A stretch of DNA of 64,000 bases from Sphingopyxis italica (GCF_011926545.1 NZ_JAATIT010000003.1:62001-126000), one strand, 5' to 3'. Positions 1-8,193 are shown, counted from the first letter of the stretch. The notes: generated from the letters alone by a model not told the origin. Translations and numbers: made by a program.

Positions 1-207
1 GCCGGTACAAAAGGCCTTGTCGCCGGCCCCCGTCAGCACCACCGACGAGACGCCCTTGTCGTCTGCCGCGAGCTTGAACGAGGCGATGAGTTCCTCGATC
101 GTCTGGGCGCGGAACGCATTGTAGAGCTTCGGCCGGTTGATGATGATCCAGGCGGCGCGGCCGCGGACCTCGTAAATCACGTCTTCGAAAGTGGTGGGGT
201 CGATCAT
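1..207 (-). CDS. badI: BadI-like 2-ketocyclohexanecarboxyl-CoA hydrolase (3' part outside window)
   Basis: The first 69 residues of a crotonase-superfamily protein are visible; the gene continues beyond the window edge. The N-terminus (FEDVIYEV, AWIIINRP, YNAFRAQT, GAGDKAFCTG) follows the BadI/MenB branch rather than ordinary enoyl-CoA hydratases. BadI hydrolytically opens the ring of 2-ketocyclohexanecarboxyl-CoA to give pimelyl-CoA in cytosolic alicyclic acid degradation. The ATG at 207 has a strong AGGAGAG ribosome site, and it overlaps the stop of the upstream thioesterase gene as ATGA. A BadH-like dehydrogenase two genes upstream supports the assignment. MenB-like activity cannot be excluded from this fragment alone, and the substrate may be a substituted ring. 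Confidence 0.75.
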   Translation of the reverse strand, partial: MIDPTTFEDVIYEVRGRAAWIIINRPKLYNAFRAQTIEELIASFKLAADDKGVSSVVLTGAGDKAFCTG

Positions 208-623
208 CTTGTCTCTCCTGAAGGTTCGGGTTTGCGGTAAATTGCCGATGCGCGTCCGATCCTGCGTCCCTTGATAGTGAGCAGCGACTGGACGAACAGC
301 ATCGTGCGGGTCTGGTTCACGAGCTCGACCTGCGCCTCGACGAGCGCGCCGGACGGCGCGGGCGCGAAATAGTCGACACTGAGCGTGATCGTAGGCGTGT
401 GCGCCTCGCCGGACTCGCAGCCCGGCCAGACCGCGACGATCATGGCATCGGAAAAGGTCGCGAGCGCCCCGCCATGGCAGGTGTCGACAGGGTTGAGATG
501 CTGCTCGTCGACGCGAAAGGCCATGCGCTGGCCCGACCGGTCGATGAAGACCGGCCCGAACCTTGCGCTATAACCCTTGCCTAGATCGACGAGCGCATAG
601 CCGGGAGGCGGCCCTTCGGACAT
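204..623 (-). CDS. PaaI-type hotdog acyl-CoA thioesterase
   Basis: This 139-residue single hotdog-fold protein has the family motif NPVDTCHGGALATFSD around residues 44-59, where the HGG segment and following acidic residue belong to the thioesterase active site. It probably hydrolyses an aryl- or alicyclic acyl-CoA and so recycles CoA or relieves dead-end thioesters. It sits between the BadH-like and BadI-like genes, 7 bp after the former and overlapping the latter by 4 bp, so all three should be cotranscribed. The substrate cannot be read from sequence. Confidence 0.8.
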   Translation of the reverse strand: MSEGPPPGYALVDLGKGYSARFGPVFIDRSGQRMAFRVDEQHLNPVDTCHGGALATFSDAMIVAVWPGCESGEAHTPTITLSVDYFAPAPSGALVEAQVELVNQTRTMLFVQSLLTIKGRRIGRASAIYRKPEPSGETR

Positions 624-630
624 GAGCAGA

Positions 631-1392
631 TCAGATCATGTTCATGCCACCGGCGACCGAGAAGGTCTGGCCGGTGATGAAGCCCGCATCGTCGGATGCG
701 AGGAAAGCGACGATACCCGCATAGTCCTCGGGCTCCCCCATGCGCTTCAGCGGAATGCCGCGAACCATCGCATCCTTCCACTTGACCGCCTGTTCGCCTT
801 CGCCGAGCACGCTCGCCATCATCGGCGTGTTGGTCGGTCCCGGGCAGACGACATTGAGCAGCACGCCCTTCGAGGCAAGCTCGCGCGCGACCGACTTGGT
901 GAAGCTGATCAGGCCGCCCTTGCAGGCCGAATAGACCGCTTCGTTGCTGGTACCGACGCGTGCAGCGTCCGACGCGATGTTGATGATCCGTCCACCGCCG
1001 CGCGCGACCATGCGCGGTGCGACCGCATGATGGGTGAAGAGCGGCCCGTAGAGGTTGATCGCGATGATCTTGTCCCAGAGCGACTTGTCGGTCGCGAGGA
1101 ACGGCGCGGGCTTGTCCCAGCCGGCGTTGTTGACCAGCGCCCAGACGGGACCGAGGTCGGCTTCGACCGCCTCGACCGCCGCGTTCACCGCCGCCTGGTC
1201 GCTGACGTCGAGTGCGTAGGTCTTGATAACCGCGCCCTCGCCCGCGATGCCCGCGGTTTCCTCACCGGCTTCCGCCTTGAGATCGAAGATCGCGACCTTG
1301 CAACCTTCGGCTGCTAGGCGGAGCGTAAGCGCCCTGCCGATACCCTGACCGCCGCCTGTGACGATCGCTACCTTGCCCTGCAAACCCAACAC
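631..1392 (-). CDS. badH: BadH-like 2-hydroxycyclohexanecarboxyl-CoA dehydrogenase (SDR)
   Basis: A 253-residue classical SDR with the TGGGQGIG cofactor motif near residue 11, NNAG, catalytic Ser in NIASDAARVG and YSACK. The stretch INIASDAARVGTSNEAVYSACKGG, VCPGPTNTPMM and the AGFITGQ ending are those I associate with BadH of Rhodopseudomonas palustris. BadH oxidises 2-hydroxycyclohexanecarboxyl-CoA to the 2-keto ester that BadI cleaves. I chose GTG at 1392 because AAGGAG lies 7 bases upstream; longer in-frame starts run into the MarR gene. Neighbouring badI-like, thioesterase, acyl-CoA dehydrogenase and MarR genes fit an alicyclic acid cluster. The exact ring substituents are unknown. Confidence 0.8.
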   Translation of the reverse strand: MLGLQGKVAIVTGGGQGIGRALTLRLAAEGCKVAIFDLKAEAGEETAGIAGEGAVIKTYALDVSDQAAVNAAVEAVEADLGPVWALVNNAGWDKPAPFLATDKSLWDKIIAINLYGPLFTHHAVAPRMVARGGGRIINIASDAARVGTSNEAVYSACKGGLISFTKSVARELASKGVLLNVVCPGPTNTPMMASVLGEGEQAVKWKDAMVRGIPLKRMGEPEDYAGIVAFLASDDAGFITGQTFSVAGGMNMI

Positions 1393-1409
1393 CGTGTCTC
1401 TCCTTGAAG

Positions 1410-1895
1410 CTAAGTCATGAATTCGGGATCGGAGCCGATCGCCTCGCCCTCGCTGCCGGCGAGTTCGAGGAGCGTCTCCTTGATCGTCACGAGCGTCGCG
1501 GCGGCCTGATTGAGGGCCTCCTCCGACACATTCTCGAGGATCTGGAGCTCGATCTGCTCCACATTCTCGCGGATGGTGATCACCATCTTGCTGCCCGCGC
1601 GCGTCAGATAGACGCGGCGCGCGCGGCCATCGCTGGCATCGGCCCGGCGCTCGACGAAGCCCGCCGCTTCCATGCGGTCGAGCAGCCCGCCGATCGCGAC
1701 CTTGGTGAGGTCGAGATCCGCCGCAAGCGCGGTCTGGGTCATCCCGTCGCGGCGCGACAGAAAGGCCAATACCCACCATTGCGAGCGGGTGATGCCGAGC
1801 GGCTTGAGGGCCCGGTCCACCACGACGCGGCGCAGACGCGACACATCGTGAATGAGAAAGCCGAAGCGAAGTCCGGTGTTGAGGTCTTTGGTCAC
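1410..1895 (-). CDS. MarR-family transcriptional regulator (BadR-like context)
   Basis: A 161-residue winged-helix regulator with the MarR core: ITRSQWWVLAFLSRRDGMTQTALAADLDLTKVAIGGLLDRMEAAGFVERR and the wing DGRARRVYLT. I prefer GTG at 1895 (AAGGA six bases upstream, start matching the usual family N-terminus). An ATG at 1991 would add 32 residues of low-complexity sequence. The choice leaves about 100 bp before the upstream acyl-CoA dehydrogenase gene, holding the dyad TTGAAGGATTTTCAA at 1940-1954, a possible autoregulatory operator. BadR, the known regulator of alicyclic acid genes in R. palustris, is also a MarR protein, so a CoA-thioester-responsive role is plausible but inferred. Confidence 0.85.
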   Translation of the reverse strand: MTKDLNTGLRFGFLIHDVSRLRRVVVDRALKPLGITRSQWWVLAFLSRRDGMTQTALAADLDLTKVAIGGLLDRMEAAGFVERRADASDGRARRVYLTRAGSKMVITIRENVEQIELQILENVSEEALNQAAATLVTIKETLLELAGSEGEAIGSDPEFMT

Positions 1896-1939
1896 AGCAG
1901 ATCCTTGGTGTTGGTTTGCACCGACACCGCTAGACCCGA

Positions 1940-1954
1940 TTGAAGGATTTTCAA
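1940..1954. promoter_or_regulatory. Candidate MarR operator dyad
   Basis: The sequence TTGAA-GGATT-TTCAA forms a 5-bp dyad about 45 bp upstream of the preferred MarR start. Position and symmetry fit an autoregulatory site, but only one copy was seen. Confidence 0.3.
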
Positions 1955-1998
1955 AAGGAACTGTTTCGGAATTTTTTGGCCCGCGCGCCATGACCTGG

Positions 1999-3165
1999 TC
2001 AGCCCCGGCTCTTCTGAAGCTTGCCCTTGAACATTTCGCGCGCGATGATCGTCTTCATGATCTCGATCGAGCCGCCCGCGATCTTGACGATGCGCGCATC
2101 GGCATAGGCCCGGCAGATCGGATACTCCCACATATAGCCCCAGCCGCCGAAGAGCTGGAGGCACTTGTCCGCGGCCTCGCAGTGAAGCTCGGACGTCACC
2201 ATCTTCGCCATCGCGGCGTCGACCGGATCGAGCTCGCCCTTCATGAACAGGTCGATGCACTTGTCGGTGAAGACGCGCGCCATCACCGACCGTGCCTTCA
2301 AATCTGCGAGCACGAACTGGGTGTTCTGGAAATCGCCGATCGACTGGCCGAACGCCTGGCGCTCGGCGGTATAGTCGACGGTCCATTCGAGCATCACTTC
2401 GGTGACCGTTGCGGAGCGGATCGCCTGTGCAAGGCGCTCCTGCGGCAGCTTGGTCATCATGAGCTTGAAGCCCTCGCCCTCGCCGCCGAGCATCGCGCCC
2501 TCGGGAATGCGCATATTGTCGAAGAAGAGCTCGGACGTGTCTTGCGCCTTCATGCCGAGCTTCTCGAGATTCTGGCCGCGGTTGAACCCGGGCGTCGCCG
2601 CATCGACGAGGAAGAGCGTCACGCCATGCGCGCCGGCCTGGCTGTCGGTCTTGGTCGCGAGCACGATGACGTCGCAAAGCTGACCGTTCGAGATGAAGAC
2701 CTTCTGGCCGTTGATCACAAACTCGTCGCCGTCGCGCACCGCCTGTGTGCGCACCGCCTTGAGGTCGCTCCCCGCGTGAGGCTCGGTCATGCCGAGCGAG
2801 CCGATCGCCTCGCCCCGGACCATCTTGGGCAGCCAGTGGCGTTTCTGCTCTTCGCTTCCGAAGGACAGGATATAGGTCGCCACAAGATCGGTATGGATCA
2901 GAAAGCCCGGCCCGCTCGCCCCGACGCGCCACAATTCTTCATAGACGACAGCATCGAACAGATAGTCGAGGCCGAGGCCGCCATATTCCTCGGGCACGGT
3001 GCAGCATAGCATGCCCGCCTCGCCGGCCTTCAGCCAGAGCTCACGCGGGACGATGCCCTCCTTCTCCCACCGCTCATGATGGGGGACGATTTCCTTTTCC
3101 ACGAACTTGCGAACGCTCTCGCGCCACATTTCATGTTCTTCGCTGAAGATATTGCGTTCGATCAT
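1999..3165 (-). CDS. Acyl-CoA dehydrogenase
   Basis: A 388-residue FAD-dependent acyl-CoA dehydrogenase with the signature GMTEPHAGSDLKAV at about residues 129-142, the substrate-side SNGQLCD region and the C-terminal FGGWGYMWEYPICRAYADARIVKIAGGSIEIMK block. Such enzymes introduce an alpha,beta double bond into an acyl-CoA and pass electrons to ETF. It is transcribed leftward between the dienoyl-CoA reductase-like gene and the MarR/badHI genes. An AliB-like cyclohexanecarboxyl-CoA dehydrogenase role is attractive from context, but the family is too broad to fix the substrate. Confidence 0.85.
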   Translation of the reverse strand: MIERNIFSEEHEMWRESVRKFVEKEIVPHHERWEKEGIVPRELWLKAGEAGMLCCTVPEEYGGLGLDYLFDAVVYEELWRVGASGPGFLIHTDLVATYILSFGSEEQKRHWLPKMVRGEAIGSLGMTEPHAGSDLKAVRTQAVRDGDEFVINGQKVFISNGQLCDVIVLATKTDSQAGAHGVTLFLVDAATPGFNRGQNLEKLGMKAQDTSELFFDNMRIPEGAMLGGEGEGFKLMMTKLPQERLAQAIRSATVTEVMLEWTVDYTAERQAFGQSIGDFQNTQFVLADLKARSVMARVFTDKCIDLFMKGELDPVDAAMAKMVTSELHCEAADKCLQLFGGWGYMWEYPICRAYADARIVKIAGGSIEIMKTIIAREMFKGKLQKSRG

Positions 3166-3192
3166 AGCCGAGGCCCCTGTTTTTCTTGTTCG

Positions 3193-4080
3193 TCAGCCTG
3201 CCCGATTGGCCTTGTCGCGCTGCGTCGATTGCTCGATCGCCTCGCGCGCCGTCTGCCACTGGGCGTCGGTCATGCCGGTCAGATCCGCGAAGGTTCCGGG
3301 TCCCGCGAGATGCTGGCCGCCGTCGATCGCGATCGTCTGGCCGGTGAGATAGTCGCAGCCGTCCGAGAGCAGGAAGGTGATGAGGTTCTGGAGTTCGGGC
3401 ATCGCGCCGTAGCGCCGGAGCGGTACCGTCTCGTCGCTCGTCGCGGAGGATTTCGCATCGGGGATCGGGTTGAGCTTTTCCCAGGCGCTCTCGGTCGGGA
3501 ACGGCCCGGGGGCCGTCGCATTGAGGCGAATGCCATAGGGGCCCCATTCGACCGCAAGTGACATCGTCATTGCGTGGAGTGCGGTCTTCGCCATCGCTGA
3601 GGGAACGACGAAGGCCGAGCCCGTCCAGACCCAGGTGACGAGGTTGCTGACGACCGAGCCCTTGATGCCTTCATCGATCCAGCGCTTGCCGAGCGCCAGC
3701 GTGACATGGAAGCTCCCGTCCATCACCGTCGAGGTGATCGCGCGAAAGCCGCGCGGGCTCAGGCCCTTGGTCGGAGCGATGAAATTGGCGGCAGCGTTGT
3801 TGACGAGACTCGTGACCGGTCCCACCTTCCACATCGCTTCCACCATCGCGTCGACCTGATCGGCGTCGCGGATGTCACAAGTATGCCAATGTACCTTTCC
3901 TGCCGCGCCTTTCGCGATTTCGGCAGCGGCTTCCTCAAGGACATTCGCGCGGCGGCCGCAGATATGGACGGTAGCCCCCTTTGCGGCCAGCGCCTTCGAA
4001 ATTTCCAAGCCCAGCCCGGATCCGCCACCTGTCACGAGAATCGATTTGCCCGCGAGCACGTCGGACCGGAATATATCCAT
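3193..4080 (-). CDS. 2,4-dienoyl-CoA reductase-like SDR
   Basis: A 295-residue SDR with TGGGSGLG at about residue 17 and NNAAANFIAPTKGLSPRGFRAI in the middle, a pattern typical of eukaryotic-type 2,4-dienoyl-CoA reductases (DECR). The usual YxxxK is replaced by SAMAK, as in DECR enzymes that lack the SDR tyrosine. The predicted role is NADPH-dependent reduction of a dienoyl-CoA, removing pre-existing ring double bonds. ATG at 4080 has GGAAGAGG nine bases upstream; the longer frame up to 4125 lacks such a site. It is the first gene of the leftward operon and is preceded by a palindrome at 4138-4151 shared with three other promoters. Confidence 0.75.
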   Translation of the reverse strand: MDIFRSDVLAGKSILVTGGGSGLGLEISKALAAKGATVHICGRRANVLEEAAAEIAKGAAGKVHWHTCDIRDADQVDAMVEAMWKVGPVTSLVNNAAANFIAPTKGLSPRGFRAITSTVMDGSFHVTLALGKRWIDEGIKGSVVSNLVTWVWTGSAFVVPSAMAKTALHAMTMSLAVEWGPYGIRLNATAPGPFPTESAWEKLNPIPDAKSSATSDETVPLRRYGAMPELQNLITFLLSDGCDYLTGQTIAIDGGQHLAGPGTFADLTGMTDAQWQTAREAIEQSTQRDKANRAG

Positions 4081-4137
4081 GGTGAACCTCTTCCCCGTTT
4101 GTGATTCTGACAAGCGGCTTGGCACCGCTCCAATTTC

Positions 4138-4151
4138 GTAAGCCAGTTTAC
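4138..4151. promoter_or_regulatory. Shared palindromic operator, copy A
   Basis: GTAAGCCAGTTTAC lies between the divergent starts at 4080 and 4220. It matches three other upstream palindromes at 16959, 19511 and 32522 (pattern RTAARNNNGTTTAY). It probably binds a dimeric TetR- or MarR-type regulator controlling both operons; the regulator is not identified. Confidence 0.65.
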
Positions 4152-4219
4152 AACTTCAAAAATTGCTGTCAAGGATGGTTGCAGGAAACAACTGAACGTA
4201 TGGCGGGAGGTAGCGAAAG

Positions 4220-5650
4220 GTGACCCATGAACCGGGGTCGATTGTGGCTGTTGGCGGCTATCTGCCGCTCTTGCGTCTGGACCGGGCGCAGGCTGCCAAA
4301 TCGCTGAGACATTTCGGCCTGGGCGGACGCCAGGCGGGCTATCGCGCCGTTGCGGGCTGGGACGAGGATGCGTTCACGCTCGCCGCCGAAGCGAGTCGCG
4401 CCATCGTCGAGTCGCCGCCGGCACGCGTTTGCTTCGCCTCGACGTCGGCCCCCTTCATCGACCGGGCCCATGCGAGTCTGCTCGTCGACGCGCTTGCGCT
4501 TCCCCGCAGCACGCGAACCCTCGACGTCGCTGGCAGCCGCCGCTGCGCGGTCGCCGCGCTGCTCGATGCATTGCTCGGCGCCGACGATGCGCTGATCGCC
4601 GCGGGCGAACGCCGCCCGGCCAAGGCCGGCAGCCCGTCGCACCTTGCCTATGGCGACGGCGGCAGCGCCGTGCGCACCGGGACCAACGGGGCGGCGAAGC
4701 TGGTCGGCTGGGCGTCGGAGGCGCATGACCTTCTCGACAGCTATGCCGCGCGCGGACATGAGACCGCCTATGCGAGCGAGGAGCGGTTCATACGCGATAT
4801 CGCGGGCGGGACGATCATTGCTCCCGCCATCCTCGCGGCGTGCACGAGGGCTGGTATTGCACCCGGCGACATCAAATGGGCCGCGGTCCATGAGCCACTC
4901 TCGGGCATGTGGAAGGATATCGCGCGCCGGACCGGCATCACCGCGCCCAATGATGCCGCGACGCTCGCCGAACAGACCGGAGATCTCGGCGCGGCGCATG
5001 CGCTCTTCGCGCTCGCTCTCGCCTTCGATGCCGCGCGCCCGGGCGACCATGTCCTGCTCGCTGGCTTCGGCAGCGGCTGCGATGCCCTCATATTCCGTGT
5101 CGATGCGAAAGTCCCCGGCGCCGCGGAAGCGCGTGCCGCGCTCGGTCTTGGCGAGGCGAGCGCCGACTATGTGCGCTTCCTCTCGCTTTCGGGGGCGCTC
5201 GATCTCGACTTCGGGGTCCGCTCCGAATTCGAGCAAAAGGCGCAGGCGACGGTGCTCGAACGCTACGGCCGCGACACGCTCGGCTTCATCGGCGGGCGCG
5301 ACGCCAAGGGCAATGTGCAATTCCCCAAGACCGCGATCCCCGTGCGCCCCGGCGCCGAGGGACGCGAAGCCCTCGAGGATGTCCGGCTCGCCGATCTCGC
5401 CGCGACGGTCGCCTCGGTCACCGCCGACCGCCTCAACTACACGCCCGACCCGCCCTTCTGGTTCGGCCTCGTGCAGTTCGACAATGGCGCGCGCATCCTG
5501 ATGGAACTGACCGACGCCGGGCCCGCCGGCTTCAAGGTCGGCGACCCGCTCGGCATGCGGCTTCGCATCAAGTCTGTAGACAAGCGTCGCGGCATGCGGA
5601 CCTATTTCTGGAAAGGCGCGCCCGCGAAGCGGCCGCAGATGGAGGCCTGA
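4220..5650 (+). CDS. HMG-CoA synthase/KAS III-like condensing enzyme fused to DUF35 OB-fold domain
   Basis: A 476-residue two-domain protein. Residues 1-310 are a thiolase-fold HMG-CoA-synthase/KAS III-like half with nucleophile candidate Cys109 in DVAGSRRCAVAALL, His224 in AAVHEPLSG and a FGSGCDAL C-terminal loop. Residues 340-470 are a DUF35 module. In DUF35 proteins the rubredoxin-like segment usually carries zinc cysteines, but here FIGGRDAKGNVQFP (356-369) has none. GTG at 4220 follows GGGAGG by nine bases. The SCP-x type thiolase starts 4 bp downstream. This resembles, in fused form, the thiolase-HMGCS-DUF35 complexes of archaea and the thiolase/aldolase-DUF35 pairs of steroid degraders. 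Likely acyl-CoA C-C bond chemistry; the exact reaction is unknown. Confidence 0.7.
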   Translation: MTHEPGSIVAVGGYLPLLRLDRAQAAKSLRHFGLGGRQAGYRAVAGWDEDAFTLAAEASRAIVESPPARVCFASTSAPFIDRAHASLLVDALALPRSTRTLDVAGSRRCAVAALLDALLGADDALIAAGERRPAKAGSPSHLAYGDGGSAVRTGTNGAAKLVGWASEAHDLLDSYAARGHETAYASEERFIRDIAGGTIIAPAILAACTRAGIAPGDIKWAAVHEPLSGMWKDIARRTGITAPNDAATLAEQTGDLGAAHALFALALAFDAARPGDHVLLAGFGSGCDALIFRVDAKVPGAAEARAALGLGEASADYVRFLSLSGALDLDFGVRSEFEQKAQATVLERYGRDTLGFIGGRDAKGNVQFPKTAIPVRPGAEGREALEDVRLADLAATVASVTADRLNYTPDPPFWFGLVQFDNGARILMELTDAGPAGFKVGDPLGMRLRIKSVDKRRGMRTYFWKGAPAKRPQMEA

Positions 5651-5653
5651 GCG

Positions 5654-6853
5654 ATGGCGACGGGTATCAAGGACAAGGTCGCGATCATCGGCATGGGCTG
5701 TTCGGTGTTCGGCGAGCGCTGGGACCGCGGCGCCGACGATCTGATGATCGAGGCATTCGAGGAAGCGATTGGCGACGCCGGCATCGAGCGCAGCCAGATC
5801 GAGGCCGCGTGGATGGGCAATGCGCTCGACGACATCAATGTCGGCAACAGTGCGCTCCCGCTCGCCCACGCGCTCCGTCTCGAGACGATCCCGGTAAGCC
5901 GCGTCGAGAATATGTGCGCGACCGGCACCGAGGCGCTGCGCGCCGCGGTCTATGCCGTCGCCTCGGGCGCGATCGATTTCGGACTCGCCCTCGGCGTCGA
6001 GAAATTGAAGGACACGGGCTATGGCGGCCTTCCCTTGCGAACCAAGGGCCTCGCGAACGACCTCTGGATGCCCTATGGTTCGGCGCCCGGCACCTTCGCG
6101 CAGCTTGCGGGCGCCTATAGCGCCGCGCACAGCCTCGATGGCGGCGATCTCAAGCAGGCGATGGCGCATGTGAGCTGGAAGAGCCACCAGAATGGCGCGC
6201 TCCACGGCAAGGCGCATCTGCGCAAGACAGTCGGGATGGACACGATCCTCAAAGCCCCGATGATCGCCGACCCGCTCGGACTCTTCGATTGCTGCGGCGT
6301 GTCGGACGGCGCGGCCTGCGCGATCGTGACCACGCCCGAGATCGCAAAGAGCCTCGGCATCACGAACCCCGTCGTCGTAAAGGCCATCCAGTTGTCGGCC
6401 AGCAACGGCTGGGAGATGGGCTATGGCGAGTGGGACGGCGCCTCGGTGCGCAACACCCAGGTCGCCGCCAGGCGCGCTTATGCCGAGGCCGGGATCAAGG
6501 ACCCGCGCGCCGAGATTTCGATGACCGAGGTCCATGACTGTTTCTCGGTGACCGAGCTCGTCACGATGGAGGATCTCGGTCTCTCCGATCCGGGCCGCGC
6601 GGTGTTCGACATTCTCGACGGCAAATATGACCGCGGCGGCGCGATCCCCTGCCAGACCGACGGCGGGCTCAAATGCTTCGGCCATCCGGTCGGCGCCTCG
6701 GGGCTCCGAATGGCCTATGAGGTTTATAACCAGCTCAAGGAGCGCGCTGGCGACCGGCAGCTGTCGCGGGCCGATTTCGGACTTACGCACAATCTTGGCG
6801 GCGCTCCGTTCAACAGCGTCGCGGCGGTCTCGATCCTCGGCCGCCTCGACTAG
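5654..6853 (+). CDS. SCP-x type thiolase (acetyl-CoA acyltransferase-like)
   Basis: A 399-residue thiolase of the lipid-transfer/SCP-x branch. Cys88 sits in RVENMCATGTEALRAA, followed by EVHDCFSVTEL near residue 293, GHPVGASG near 345 and the ending HNLGGAPFNSVAAVSIL. It should cleave a 3-ketoacyl-CoA (or act in aldol-type cleavage) with CoA. Members of this branch often need a DUF35 partner, which is the C-terminal domain of the gene immediately upstream (4 bp apart), so the two proteins probably form one complex in the cytosol. Branched or ring-derived acyl chains are the likely substrates. Confidence 0.85.
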   Translation: MATGIKDKVAIIGMGCSVFGERWDRGADDLMIEAFEEAIGDAGIERSQIEAAWMGNALDDINVGNSALPLAHALRLETIPVSRVENMCATGTEALRAAVYAVASGAIDFGLALGVEKLKDTGYGGLPLRTKGLANDLWMPYGSAPGTFAQLAGAYSAAHSLDGGDLKQAMAHVSWKSHQNGALHGKAHLRKTVGMDTILKAPMIADPLGLFDCCGVSDGAACAIVTTPEIAKSLGITNPVVVKAIQLSASNGWEMGYGEWDGASVRNTQVAARRAYAEAGIKDPRAEISMTEVHDCFSVTELVTMEDLGLSDPGRAVFDILDGKYDRGGAIPCQTDGGLKCFGHPVGASGLRMAYEVYNQLKERAGDRQLSRADFGLTHNLGGAPFNSVAAVSILGRLD

Positions 6854-6864
6854 GGAGAGATATT

Positions 6865-7317
6865 ATGGCGGGACTTTATTTCGAGCAGTTCAGCGTCGGC
6901 CAGGTGTTCGATCACGAGATCCGGCGCACGGTGACCGACATGGACAATATCCTGTTCAGCTCGCTCACCTATAATCCGGCAGCGATCCATATCGACCATG
7001 CCTATGCCGCGACGACCGAGTTCGGCAAGCCGCTGATGAACTCAATCTTCACGCTCGGCCTTGTCATCGGGGTGACGGTCCAGGACACGACGCTCGGCAC
7101 GACGATCGCCAATCTCGGGATGAGCGAGACGACCTTCCCCAAGCCCGTCTTCGCCGGCGACACGATCCGCGCCCGCACAACGGTTGTCGAGCTGCGCGAC
7201 AGCAAATCGCGACCGACGCAGGGCATCGTCACCTTCGAGCATCTGGGGCTCAACCAGAAGGACGAGATCGTCTGCCGCACGCTGCGCGGCGCACTGATGA
7301 TGCGGAGCCCCGCATGA
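6865..7317 (+). CDS. MaoC-like (R)-specific enoyl-CoA hydratase, single hotdog
   Basis: A 150-residue MaoC-type hydratase. The segment TDMDNILFSSLTYNPAAIHIDHAYAATTEFGKPLMNSIFTLG (about 23-65) corresponds to the hydratase-2 motif with the D..H dyad (here NPAAIHID). It probably hydrates a branched 2-enoyl-CoA; mesaconyl-CoA hydratase-like enzymes share this architecture. It lies 11 bp after the thiolase and overlaps the CitE-like lyase gene by 4 bp (ATGA), implying coupled translation and a shared pathway with a hydroxyacyl-CoA intermediate handed to the lyase. Confidence 0.8.
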   Translation: MAGLYFEQFSVGQVFDHEIRRTVTDMDNILFSSLTYNPAAIHIDHAYAATTEFGKPLMNSIFTLGLVIGVTVQDTTLGTTIANLGMSETTFPKPVFAGDTIRARTTVVELRDSKSRPTQGIVTFEHLGLNQKDEIVCRTLRGALMMRSPA

Positions 7318-8177
7318 GGCTGCGCTCGCTCCTCTTCGTGCCGGGCGACAGCGAGAAGAAGTTCGCCAAGGCAAGCGGCATCGGTGCGGACGTCCTCATC
7401 CTCGACCTCGAGGACAGCGTCGCACCGAGCATGAAGGAAGCGGCCCGCGCGCAGGTCGCGGCGCTGCTCGACGATCGCAGCCAGCGCGACTGGTCCTTCT
7501 TCGTGCGCGTCAATCCCTTCGACACCGGCATTACCTTCGACGATCTCGCCGCGGTGGTGAAGCCCGGGCTCGACGGCCTGCTGATCCCGAAGGCCAATGG
7601 AGCTGCCGACATCGCGCGCATCGGCGAAGAGCTCGACCGGCTCGAAGCAAAGGCCGGAATGGAGCAAGGCAGCGTCAAGATCGCGGTGGTCGCGACCGAG
7701 ACCCCGCTCGCGATGTTCAATCTTGGCAGTTACACGCCGCCGCATCCGCGGCTTGTCGCGCTGACCTGGGGCGCCGAGGATCTTGCCGCCGCGATCGGAG
7801 CGACGGGCAACAAGGAAGAGGATGGGCACTGGACCGATCCCTATCGGCTCGCCCGTTCGCTCTGCCTTTATGCGTCCGCATCGGCCGGCGTCGCGCCCGT
7901 CGACACGCTCTACGCCGATTTCCGCAACCCCGAAGGCCTCGAGGCCGATTGCCGCCGCGCGCGGCGCGACGGCTTCACCGGCCGCATCGCGATCCATCCC
8001 GACCAGGTCGCGATCATCAACCGCTGCTTCAGCCCCTCGGACGAAGAAATCGCCGAGGCGCAGAAGATCGTCGATGCCTTCGCCGCGAATCCCGACGCCG
8101 GCACGCTCGGGATCGACGGGAAGATGGTCGACATTCCCCATTTGAAGGCCGCGCGCCGCACGCTTGCCAGCGCCTGA
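7314..8177 (+). CDS. CitE-like HpcH/HpaI-family acyl-CoA lyase
   Basis: A 287-residue TIM-barrel protein starting RSLLFVPGDSEKKFAKA, with DVLILDLEDSVAP at 26-38 (metal-binding acidic residues), FVRVNPFDT, the second acidic cluster in LTWGAEDLAAAIGA and KGRIAIHP-type ending GRIAIHPDQV. This is the CitE/malyl-CoA/citramalyl-CoA lyase family, which cleaves 3-hydroxyacyl-CoAs bearing a carboxylate into two carbonyl products. Directly after a MaoC hydratase it likely cleaves the hydrated product, for example a branched hydroxy-diacyl-CoA from ring opening. Substrate is inferred, not seen. Confidence 0.82.
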   Translation: MRLRSLLFVPGDSEKKFAKASGIGADVLILDLEDSVAPSMKEAARAQVAALLDDRSQRDWSFFVRVNPFDTGITFDDLAAVVKPGLDGLLIPKANGAADIARIGEELDRLEAKAGMEQGSVKIAVVATETPLAMFNLGSYTPPHPRLVALTWGAEDLAAAIGATGNKEEDGHWTDPYRLARSLCLYASASAGVAPVDTLYADFRNPEGLEADCRRARRDGFTGRIAIHPDQVAIINRCFSPSDEEIAEAQKIVDAFAANPDAGTLGIDGKMVDIPHLKAARRTLASA

Positions 8178-8193
8178 CCACGGAGAGACGCAC

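Noticed and set aside
1896-1991. 32-residue N-terminal extension of the MarR protein from ATG 1991
   Set aside because: Low-complexity sequence with no clear ribosome site, whereas GTG 1895 has AAGGA at proper spacing and a typical family N-terminus. Kept as a minor alternative.
4169-6790. Long open frame (873 codons) antisense to the condensing-enzyme and thiolase genes
   Set aside because: It is an Arg/Ala/Glu-rich mirror of two well-supported genes in GC-rich DNA, with no recognisable domain.
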